Below, piece by piece: positions 5,987-12,524 of a stretch of 13,789 nucleotides of DNA. The notes beneath the pieces were generated by a model. The model ran no database searches. It was not told where the DNA came from and saw nothing but the letters and a program-made list of their open reading frames with translations. Numbering within the stretch: position 1 is the stretch's first letter; each line of letters starts with the position of its first letter. Location: assembly GCA_910583685.1 (NCBI GenBank), contig CAJTXY010000033.1:1-13789 (forward strand). Direction: 5' to 3'. Position numbers and translations under genes: made by a program. The stretch is from an uncultured Bacilli bacterium. GTDB taxonomy: Bacteria > Bacillota_I > Bacilli_A > RF39 > UBA660.

Positions 5987-7641
5987 TTATACAGTTCAAT
6001 AAATTTATTGTAATCTTCTTCGTTAAGTAAATGATATTGTTCATTCTCTAATGTTACAACATTTTTTATGTCAAATTCAGAATACATTTCCTTTTTAAAT
6101 TCAATAGTGGATACAATTATTTGGGAAGTTTTATCTACATTATTAAAAATATATTTAAAAATTCTTGTAATATTCTGATCATCTAACTCAGCATTATTTG
6201 GACTATCAAACACTAAAGGGAATTTTATTGCATTAGGGTTAAATTTAGATTTTATTTTTAATAGTGATAAGTACCATGCATAAGTAGCTGCAGGAGTTGT
6301 ACTTCCTGAAACTTTAAATACATTGTCAATTTTTTTAATACTTTTAGGTTTTATTTCCTGTAAATCCAACTTTTCTATGCTTTCACTCATCAAATTAAAA
6401 TATTCATTATCAACTTGATTTTTTAAATTATTGTATTCTTTTATTTTCTTTTGAATATTGCTTAATTCTTCTGTTAAAGAAATGTTTTTTTGCTTTATTT
6501 CATATATATCATTATTAAGCTTATTTCTCATTTCAATAAAGCCTTTATGTTTTAATACATCATCAATATTTGAATTAATTGCTTTTATTTTTTGATTATA
6601 ATTATCTAAATCCTTAATAAAGTTTTGATATTTATTTTCTTCAATTTGTATGTTACGTTTCATTTCATTTAATTGTGCCATCATTGATTGTCTAATAAAT
6701 AGGTAATCATCATTTTTATCAAAATATTTATAACTAAATTCAAATGGTGTAATATGAGATTTGCAGTATGGGCAGGTTTCGTTTTCATATTTTTTGAAAT
6801 TATTCTCATTGTCTTTTATATCTTTAGTTAATTCCTCTAATAAATTCTCAACCTCTAATTTGCTATTTTCTAATTTTATAATCATATTTTTAGTAGTGTT
6901 TAAATTATTAACAATTTTTTTATACTCATCTTTTGTTAAATTAATTTCTTTTTGTAAGGAATCTATATTAATAGAATAATCACTGCCATTAAGTTCATTA
7001 TCTAACTTTTCCATTAGTTTTTCCATTGTGCTTATTTCTTTTAAATTATTTGAAATTGCATCGTTAATCTCTTTTAATTTTTTATCTAATTCATAATATT
7101 CTTGATTAAAAATTCCAAAATGTGATAATAATGTATATTTTTTATAATTTGGATATTGTCCTAAATTATTAAAAGAGGAAAAGTTTGTGCAATCTAAACC
7201 ATTTTGATCTACATAGTTAAGTAAATACATAAATGCTGGTGGAGTAATTTCTAATTCATTATTTCTATTTGGCAATTCAATGTGAAAATTAAATAATTCT
7301 TTTAGCTTGCCAGATAATTCTGTCCTGTGATTAGTAGAAAATATTTCTTTATATTGGTCATCAACAATTCTAAAGTATTTATCTGCTCTAAAGAAGTATA
7401 ATTTTCTATTGTCTATATTTACATCAAGTATTGTCGTTTTATTCGAAAATTCCCAACTATCTTCAAAGGAACAGTCGGCACCAAGGGTACTATATATACT
7501 TTTCATAATTACGGATTTTCCTCTTTTATTACCATTCTTTTTACAAGATGTAATAAAGTTTATTCCATCCTCTAACTTAATATGGTATGCTTTTTTTTCT
7601 TTTAACGAAAATATATAAATATTATTAACTACTAATTTCAT
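5968..7641 (-). CDS. SMC/Rad50-like ABC ATPase with zinc hook, putative defence protein
   Basis: A 557-aa ATPase with Rad50/SMC architecture. The N-terminal ATP-binding half has a P-loop at 33-43 (CKKNGNKRGKS). A long coiled coil is interrupted at 290-293 by CPYC, a zinc-hook motif for dimerisation. The C-terminal half has a signature-like segment (GSTTPAATYAWYLSLL, about 441-456) and a Walker B (PLVFDSPNNAELDD, about 472-485). Two deviations stand out: Asn replaces the first Gly of the P-loop, and DSP replaces the usual DEP of Walker B. Both fit divergent ABC ATPases of defence systems better than DNA-repair Rad50. The ATG overlaps the TGA of the upstream nuclease gene by 4 nt (ATGA) and has AAAGGAGG upstream, so the two are translationally coupled. 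Likely role: sense foreign DNA or DNA ends and switch on the nuclease. Lamassu LmuB or an ABC-3C ATPase are the nearest concepts; I cannot choose between them by eye. Confidence 0.85.
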   Translation of the reverse strand: MKLVVNNIYIFSLKEKKAYHIKLEDGINFITSCKKNGNKRGKSVIMKSIYSTLGADCSFEDSWEFSNKTTILDVNIDNRKLYFFRADKYFRIVDDQYKEIFSTNHRTELSGKLKELFNFHIELPNRNNELEITPPAFMYLLNYVDQNGLDCTNFSSFNNLGQYPNYKKYTLLSHFGIFNQEYYELDKKLKEINDAISNNLKEISTMEKLMEKLDNELNGSDYSINIDSLQKEINLTKDEYKKIVNNLNTTKNMIIKLENSKLEVENLLEELTKDIKDNENNFKKYENETCPYCKSHITPFEFSYKYFDKNDDYLFIRQSMMAQLNEMKRNIQIEENKYQNFIKDLDNYNQKIKAINSNIDDVLKHKGFIEMRNKLNNDIYEIKQKNISLTEELSNIQKKIKEYNNLKNQVDNEYFNLMSESIEKLDLQEIKPKSIKKIDNVFKVSGSTTPAATYAWYLSLLKIKSKFNPNAIKFPLVFDSPNNAELDDQNITRIFKYIFNNVDKTSQIIVSTIEFKKEMYSEFDIKNVVTLENEQYHLLNEEDYNKFIELYKKVTNL

Positions 7642-8696
7642 TCTTTTATTTCCTCCTTTAATTTTTCAAATGAATAAATTACAATGGTATAAATATCACT
7701 TTTTGATAAGTAAATAGGGAAAGATATATCTTTGTGGTTTTCTTTAAATGATTTTGCATAGTCATCTAAAGACATTTCTGTTCCTGATTCCATATCTTCG
7801 CTAATTTTAATACAGACTTCATCAATAATATTTATAACCTTTTGATCTTTGGCACTAATTAAACTTTTTAAAGATTTAGTACATCCTAATTGGAAAAGAG
7901 AACTATTTTTAGTATTTTCAATTATTTGCCTGTAACAATTTTCATAGATTTCACTATTTTTTTCATAATGATATTCTATCATTTTCTCTAAATCTTTTTT
8001 TGATATTCCTTTTTTTAAATATAAATTATCAAAATCACATTTTTCTTCGTATTTTGCTTTGGATAATGCTGTTGCTTTAATTGAGTTAAATAGCACAGTT
8101 GGCTTATTCATATAACAATTTTTTTCATGTTCATAAAATCTATTTAATTTTCCAACTAAAGTATTTTCATAATCATCTACTCCAACATTACGATATAGAT
8201 AATAAACATTGGATAAATTAATATTTTCCTTTTTAGTTTCTTCTTTAAGATGCTTAATTATTTTATCTTTGGTAGTATCATCAATATCACTTAATAATAT
8301 TGCTTCGTTTGGCTTAGTAACGAATTTATTATTTATAAGAGGAGCATTAGAAACGAGTAGAACTGAGATATTTGAAGATGTACTGTTATTTGAAATTTTA
8401 TATATTTTTCCGATTATTGAATCTTTTGATTTGTTGTCTTTTTTTGTTAAGAAATTAATGTTATTAGGTTTCCCCGTATTAGTGGTTTTTACTTGATAAA
8501 ATTTTAAAGATTCATCATCATTGCAATGTAATTCAATGTCACACACATAATCAAAAACGATAGTAAAATCATTTAATACATGATAATTATCTATTAATAA
8601 TTCTATTCCATATAAAATTTCAAAATCAAACCGATTTTTAGTTCTTGCTCCTGATAAATCAAAAGGTAGTTTTTCATAACTTTCTTTTATACTCAT
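7638..8696 (-). CDS. Cap4/DUF4297-like PD-(D/E)xK nuclease, putative defence effector
   Basis: A 352-aa protein. Its N-terminal domain (about 1-150) matches the DUF4297/Cap4 double-strand DNA nuclease pattern: LSGARTKNRFDFEILYGIE with Glu26, a strand ending in DYVCDIELH with Asp53, and KFYQVKTTN with Gln68 and Lys70 as the QxK part of the active site. The remaining 200 residues are alpha-helical without a motif I know, and may contact the ATPase or the trigger. The ATG at 8696 is preferred over the in-frame GTG at 8729 and ATG at 8711: it has GGGGGA upstream, starts right at the conserved domain, and the GTG would lie about at the transcription start. The gene is first in a two-gene operon, overlaps the SMC-like ATPase gene by 4 nt, and has an extended -10 promoter at 8734-8739. 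Such effectors degrade DNA non-specifically when activated, leading to phage or plasmid clearance or cell death. Confidence 0.82.
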   Translation of the reverse strand: MSIKESYEKLPFDLSGARTKNRFDFEILYGIELLIDNYHVLNDFTIVFDYVCDIELHCNDDESLKFYQVKTTNTGKPNNINFLTKKDNKSKDSIIGKIYKISNNSTSSNISVLLVSNAPLINNKFVTKPNEAILLSDIDDTTKDKIIKHLKEETKKENINLSNVYYLYRNVGVDDYENTLVGKLNRFYEHEKNCYMNKPTVLFNSIKATALSKAKYEEKCDFDNLYLKKGISKKDLEKMIEYHYEKNSEIYENCYRQIIENTKNSSLFQLGCTKSLKSLISAKDQKVINIIDEVCIKISEDMESGTEMSLDDYAKSFKENHKDISFPIYLSKSDIYTIVIYSFEKLKEEIKE

Positions 8697-8733
8697 ACAA
8701 TTCCCCCACATCACACCTCTTTTTATCACTAGT

Positions 8734-8742
8734 ATTATATCA
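8734..8742 (-). promoter_or_regulatory. extended -10 promoter of the nuclease/ATPase operon
   Basis: On the minus strand TGATATAAT is a perfect TGn extension plus TATAAT, about 38 nt upstream of the chosen ATG. There is no convincing -35, as is normal for extended -10 promoters. The start site near 8727 supports the ATG at 8696 as the true start. Confidence 0.65.
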
Positions 8743-8819
8743 TTTTTATTAATAATACGAAATACTAGAAGTTACAAAAATTTATTTTTAAATGGGTATA
8801 AAAAAATAGGAAATTATAG

Positions 8820-8825
8820 TATAAT
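8820..8825 (+). promoter_or_regulatory. -10 box of the four-gene operon
   Basis: A perfect TATAAT lies 34 nt upstream of the first ATG of the plus-strand operon. The -35 region is AT-rich and not convincing. The 80 bp between this box and the divergent one at 8734-8739 could hold shared regulatory sites; I see no clear dyad there. Confidence 0.5.
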
Positions 8826-8858
8826 TAATAGTGTTAATGAATTACTTGGAGGAATACT

Positions 8859-9410
8859 ATGGAAAAATTATTAATAATGGCTTACATGGGCACAGGGAAA
8901 ACAGAGTTAGAAAACAAATATGACAATGTTATTGATTTTGATTTTCAGGACTATAAGTATATTTATGATGAATCAATAAGACATCTACCACTTGAACAAA
9001 GGAAAGGCTCAACGAATTTAAGAACAGAGAATCCTAGTTATCCTAAAAATTTTCTTACAGATGCAGTACAACTACTTAATGAAGGAAAAATTGTTGTATC
9101 TCCTTTTATAGACCATGTATTTAGAGCTTATGACAGTTCTGATATTAAATTCCAAATTGAAAATTTAAGAATTATATTAGTTTGTCCTACAAGAGATAAT
9201 TTTGATGAATATGTAGAGCGATTTAAACAAAGAGGTAATAGTGATGAGTTCATTGCTAGAAGAGAAAAAGAATTTTCTAGTTTAGTTGATTTATTTGAAC
9301 AAGCAGATAATTACGAGAAAATAATAATGAAACCTGGACAATATTTATCTGAAGCTTTAGAAGAGTATGGAATAAATTTGAACTCAAAAAGTTCTATATT
9401 GAAAAATTAA
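8859..9410 (+). CDS. P-loop kinase-like protein
   Basis: A 183-aa P-loop NTPase. The Walker A motif at 8-15 (AYMGTGKT) fits [AG]xxxxGK[ST], and the protein has the size and layout of small nucleotide kinases: N-terminal strand and P-loop, VIDFDFQDYKY after it, then a central strand IVVSPFIDH and a second hydrophobic strand LRIILVCPTR. A lid-like basic helix follows (VERFKQRGNSDEFIARRE), where the Arg residues would close over the phosphates. The phosphate acceptor cannot be told from the sequence; a nucleoside, nucleotide or small metabolite is possible. It is the first gene of a plus-strand operon with GGAGG 6 nt before the ATG, and the SDR gene follows 17 nt after its stop. The pairing with an oxidoreductase and a cupin points to small-molecule metabolism, not to DNA mobility. 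Confidence 0.75.
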   Translation: MEKLLIMAYMGTGKTELENKYDNVIDFDFQDYKYIYDESIRHLPLEQRKGSTNLRTENPSYPKNFLTDAVQLLNEGKIVVSPFIDHVFRAYDSSDIKFQIENLRIILVCPTRDNFDEYVERFKQRGNSDEFIARREKEFSSLVDLFEQADNYEKIIMKPGQYLSEALEEYGINLNSKSSILKN

Positions 9411-9427
9411 AAAAGGAGGAAATGATA

Positions 9428-10114
9428 ATGAAAAATATTATTATAACTGGTGGAGATGACGGTTTAGGAAAAGCAATAGCAAAGTTATTAAGTGAAAAAA
9501 ATAATGTTATTACTATTTCTAAAACAGAAGAAAATGCTATGAGAATATCAAAAGAAATACCTAGAGCAGAATGTTATACTTGTGATGTTACTAAACCTGA
9601 AGAGGTTAATAATACCATTAAAACGATTATTGAAAATCAAGGAGATATTGATATCTTAATTAATAATGCTGGTGTTTGGCTAGCGGGAGATTTAACTGAA
9701 AATACTTATGAACAAATTAGTAATTGTATAGATGTAAACACTAAAGGACCTATTTATATGACAAAAGCAATATTACCAAATATGTATGAATTAGGTCATG
9801 GATTAATTATTAATGTTTGCTCACAAGCAAGTTTTGATAGTGATGATTTTTCAACTGTTTATAATGCTTCTAAATGGGCTATGAGAGGGTTTAACAGATC
9901 TATTCAAAAAGATGTTAGTAAAAAAGGAATTAAAGTTACTGGGTTCTATCCTGGATTTATGCAAACTAACATTTTCAAAAAAGCAGGAAATGATTATGAT
10001 ACTTCAACAGGTTTAGAGGTAGAAAAAGTTGCAAAAGCAATTGAATTTATTATTAATTGTGATGATGATGTTATAATACCTGAATTTGGGATAAAAGACA
10101 TTGAAAATTATTAA
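9428..10114 (+). CDS. short-chain dehydrogenase/reductase (SDR)
   Basis: A 228-aa classical SDR, predicted to oxidise or reduce a carbonyl or hydroxyl group with NAD(P). It shows the full set of family motifs: TGGDDGLG at 7-14 for cofactor binding, CDV at 52-54, NNAG at 79-82, Asn104 and Ser132 in the active site, and YNASK with Tyr145 and Lys149. GFYPGFMQT is the usual PG motif after the active site. The length is slightly short (family about 250). I start at the ATG at 9428, 8 nt after an ideal AAAAGGAGG; the ATG at 9422 is only 2 nt from it. The substrate is unknown. The gene lies between the kinase-like and cupin genes in one operon. Confidence 0.9.
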   Translation: MKNIIITGGDDGLGKAIAKLLSEKNNVITISKTEENAMRISKEIPRAECYTCDVTKPEEVNNTIKTIIENQGDIDILINNAGVWLAGDLTENTYEQISNCIDVNTKGPIYMTKAILPNMYELGHGLIINVCSQASFDSDDFSTVYNASKWAMRGFNRSIQKDVSKKGIKVTGFYPGFMQTNIFKKAGNDYDTSTGLEVEKVAKAIEFIINCDDDVIIPEFGIKDIENY

Positions 10115-10135
10115 TCAATAGAGGAGAAAGAGAAT

Positions 10136-10474
10136 ATGAAAATAATTAAAAAATCTGATAATGAAGTGCTAAAAGAAGAAGCACATGGAGGAAGTGGTAG
10201 CAGAAAACTATACATTTCTGATAATGAATTTGGAAGCGTTCAAGGAATGACTTATGGGTGGTTACCAGTAGGAAATAAGTATGCTTGGCACAATCATGAG
10301 AATATAGATGAAATAATGTATGTATTAAAAGGAACTGGTATAGTAAAAGATGAAGATGGAGAATATCCTTATAATGTTGGTGATGTCTTTATGTATCCAG
10401 CAAATATATATCATGAAATTCACAATACAGGGAATATTGAATCTGAATATATTTTTATTAGAATTCACAAATAA
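10136..10474 (+). CDS. single-domain cupin protein
   Basis: A 112-aa small beta-barrel protein with both cupin motifs. Motif 1 is WHNHENIDEIMYVLKGTG with His52, His54 and Glu59; motif 2 is GDVFMYPANIYHEIHN with His93 and Asn97. These four side chains normally hold one metal ion (Fe, Mn, Zn or Ni), so a metal-dependent isomerase, epimerase or dioxygenase-like role, or sugar/ligand binding, is possible. The GGSGSRKLYIS segment at 18-28 is typical for small stand-alone cupins. GGAG lies about 10 nt before the ATG, and the gene begins 21 nt after the SDR stop. Together with the SDR it suggests a short pathway acting on a small polar metabolite. Confidence 0.9.
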   Translation: MKIIKKSDNEVLKEEAHGGSGSRKLYISDNEFGSVQGMTYGWLPVGNKYAWHNHENIDEIMYVLKGTGIVKDEDGEYPYNVGDVFMYPANIYHEIHNTGNIESEYIFIRIHK

Positions 10475-10525
10475 TCTATTTCAAGGATATTCAAAATTAC
10501 TAATCAAAAAAGGAGAATTTAAAAT

Positions 10526-10975
10526 ATGCTAAACGAGATTGTTAATAAAAATCTTAATAGAATTGAATCTGATTTAAATGAAATAATTGGATTAAAATCT
10601 ATTGATTTTTTTGATGTTTTTCCTATAAGCGAAGAGCATAAAATTAAATTAGATGAAGAACTAGCTCAGATTTCTACTTTGTTGCAAGAGACTGAAAGAG
10701 GAAATGTATATTGTTTAAATAATCCAATTAAAACTAAATATGGTGATTTAAAATACATAAAGATTAGGTTTTTTGATGAAAGCAGATTGAATTGGGAAGC
10801 TGCTGCTGATTTTGTTGTAGAAGATAGAAATATCTTATTAAATCGAGTTGGCAAAGATGAAAGGTATAAATATATCGAAAGACCAGATTGGGATGCCGTG
10901 GAATTTAAAACAAAAGATACATTAATATATTTTTTAAATCCCTTAGCTTCGGAAGTTTATACAAGAAATAAATAA
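10526..10975 (+). CDS. hypothetical protein, last gene of the operon
   Basis: A 149-aa soluble protein that I do not recognise. The first 60 residues are acidic and helical (NLNRIESDLNEIIG, then EEHKIKLDEELAQISTLLQETERG). The second half is strand-rich, with KIRFFDESRLNWEAAADFVVEDRN and a C-terminal part containing RPDWDAVEF and Tyr/Phe-rich strands. It has no transmembrane segment, signal peptide or Cys pairs. The start is supported by AAAAAAGGAG 9-10 nt before the ATG. It follows the cupin after 51 nt with no terminator between them, and the operon ends at the 10974-11019 hairpin. Confidence 0.75.
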   Translation: MLNEIVNKNLNRIESDLNEIIGLKSIDFFDVFPISEEHKIKLDEELAQISTLLQETERGNVYCLNNPIKTKYGDLKYIKIRFFDESRLNWEAAADFVVEDRNILLNRVGKDERYKYIERPDWDAVEFKTKDTLIYFLNPLASEVYTRNK

Positions 10976-11019
10976 AAGATGATAAAGAGCATTAATTCAT
11001 CGCTCAATATCATCTTTTT
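10974..11019. terminator. bidirectional intrinsic terminator
   Basis: AAAAGATGATA (10974-10984) pairs with TATCATCTTTTT (11008-11019). An inner GAGC/GCTC stem (10987-10990 with 11002-11005) extends it. T-runs lie on both strands. It separates the plus-strand operon from the convergent MobV gene, whose last codons and TGA stop lie inside the hairpin. Confidence 0.8.
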
Positions 11020-12379
11020 CTATTACAGCTTTATTTTTATTATTTGAATTTCTATTGTCTTGAAGAAGATTGAAATCTTCATCATCTAAAGCCCCATGCT
11101 CATATAATTCTTTAGCAAATTCGATATATTTTTCCTTATCTTTATTTCTATAAATTTTATCCATAAGAAATTTAACAAGATTGTAAATTAAATTTTTAAG
11201 ATGTTGTAAAGATGATTTTAATAGATTGTTTTCTTCTTTTAAATCATTAATTGTTTCATCTTTAGATGTAATTTTATCTTTTAAATTATCAACTTCAGAA
11301 TTAAGTTCTTCATTGTTTTTCAATAATAATCTAATTCGATCACGATTGTTAAGAAGTTCACTTTCTACTTCTTTTAGAATAACAGATAATTCTTGAATTT
11401 TTTCATATTCCATAATAGTTTTATCAATTAAATCAATGAAAACAATAGCCTTATCTCTATCAATGACATCTAAGACTAATTGATTTTTAATTAGACCTTT
11501 TGACTTTAAATTTTCAAGCATTTCTCTAATTTCTTTTGTACTATTTTTTAAATTATCAGTTTTGTCTTTTACTTTATTTAATGTGTTTTGATGTATTTCA
11601 AGAGATTTTTTCATCTTTTGATAGTTTTCCATTTCTGATATATGATAATCACGATTTCGACCTTTTAATTTAGGTTTTAACTTATAATTAGTGTGATATT
11701 CTTTATTGAAAGATTCCATGCAACGAACTCTTATTTTATCTTGAATTTTTGTTAATGTTTCTTTAGTAAAGACATCAGATTTTCCAACTTGTTTAGACAT
11801 ACCATACTTATTTTTAAATTTGATTGGAACACCGATTATATGAAGATGTGGACTTGTTTCATCATAATGGATTATAGCACTTGCTATCTTAAAATCAGGA
11901 ACTAATTTTTCTAAATCTTTAACCTGTTCTTCAAATACATTAGTCATTTTCTTTTTATAGTCCATGTCTTTTGTACTCCAAAATTCCATATCTCCAAGTT
12001 CAATAATTATCTCACAAGCCAAATCTTTTTTTGTGTTATTGCTAACATGAGTGAAATAATCTTTTATCTTTCTATCATCACGAATTTGTCTATTATTATA
12101 TTCAATTCTTGCTTCTTCAAACTCATCTTTATATAATTTTTTAACATCATTGACGATTGAGTTAGAACCTCTAATAATTTCAATATCATACTCTCTGTCA
12201 TCATACTTTCTACAATTATGATTGTCACATTTTGATAATCCTGCTGCATTTTGGATAGCATTATTACTATTAGATGTTGTACCACTTAAATTAGATTTTG
12301 CACTTGCTTTACTACTATTTTTCTTATTTTTATCATTACTTAAATGGAAAGAGTAACCTAAACTAGGTATATAAATCAC
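10997..12379 (-). CDS. mobV: MobV-family relaxase (plasmid mobilization/recombination, Pre/Mob)
   Basis: A 460-aa relaxase that nicks one strand at oriT and pilots it during mobilization. The N-terminal domain (about 1-215) has the family hallmarks: GYSFHLS at the start, DNHNCRKYDD with His54 matching the catalytic-histidine region of MobM-like proteins, and HYDETSPHLH at 171-180, the metal-binding HxDExxPHLH motif. The segment after FKNKYGMSKQVGKSDVFT also fits. The C-terminal half (about 250-410) is a long coiled coil that usually mediates dimerisation and membrane association, followed by an acidic tail. The start is a GTG at 12379 with AAAGGAG just upstream; no nearby ATG exists, and the family begins only a few residues before the GYSFHLS motif. 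It needs a helper's type IV secretion system, as none is encoded here. The repeat-rich 12419-12487 segment upstream is the likely oriT, and the next gene upstream is a serine recombinase. Confidence 0.92.
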   Translation of the reverse strand: MIYIPSLGYSFHLSNDKNKKNSSKASAKSNLSGTTSNSNNAIQNAAGLSKCDNHNCRKYDDREYDIEIIRGSNSIVNDVKKLYKDEFEEARIEYNNRQIRDDRKIKDYFTHVSNNTKKDLACEIIIELGDMEFWSTKDMDYKKKMTNVFEEQVKDLEKLVPDFKIASAIIHYDETSPHLHIIGVPIKFKNKYGMSKQVGKSDVFTKETLTKIQDKIRVRCMESFNKEYHTNYKLKPKLKGRNRDYHISEMENYQKMKKSLEIHQNTLNKVKDKTDNLKNSTKEIREMLENLKSKGLIKNQLVLDVIDRDKAIVFIDLIDKTIMEYEKIQELSVILKEVESELLNNRDRIRLLLKNNEELNSEVDNLKDKITSKDETINDLKEENNLLKSSLQHLKNLIYNLVKFLMDKIYRNKDKEKYIEFAKELYEHGALDDEDFNLLQDNRNSNNKNKAVIEKDDIER

Positions 12380-12418
12380 AGCTCCTTTCTTTGTAGTTTT
12401 TTAGCTATATTTTGGCTT

Positions 12419-12487
12419 TGACAAAATATTTAACCCCCTAGGAATTTTGTCATACTAACAAAATACGGGGGCTAAGGCTCGCCTTAG
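12419..12487. other. candidate oriT: nested repeats upstream of mobV
   Basis: This short non-coding gap holds three copies of a 7-mer in alternating orientation: ACAAAAT (12421-12427), ATTTTGT (12444-12450) and ACAAAAT (12458-12464). The first pair extends to 9 bp (TGACAAAAT/ATTTTGTCA) and the second pair makes a hairpin with loop CATACTA. It also holds CCCCC (12434-12438) facing GGGGG (12467-12471), and a 7-bp hairpin CTAAGGC/GCCTTAG (12472-12487). MobV origins normally lie just upstream of mob and contain mutually exclusive inverted repeats, which is what is seen. The nick site is not identified. Confidence 0.5.
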
Positions 12488-12493
12488 AATCCA

Positions 12494-12524
12494 GAAGAAA
12501 CTATGCTTCGGCAATAGTTTCTTC
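12494..12524 (-). other. 11-bp hairpin at the end of the right-hand recombinase
   Basis: GAAGAAACTAT (12494-12504) and ATAGTTTCTTC (12514-12524) form a perfect stem with a 9-nt loop across the TAG stop of the recombinase. It lacks a real T-run, so it may stabilise or weakly end the transcript. Confidence 0.45.

Noticed and set aside
6761..8496. Plus-strand open frames opposite the ATPase and nuclease genes (6761-6979, 7409-7618, 8209-8496)
   Set aside because: They are antisense shadows of clear genes, rich in Phe/Ser/Leu, and lack ribosome binding sites.
8697..8729. In-frame upstream starts (GTG 8729, ATG 8711) for the nuclease
   Set aside because: The GTG lies at or before the expected transcription start from the extended -10 box, and the ATG at 8696 has a good site and begins at the conserved domain.
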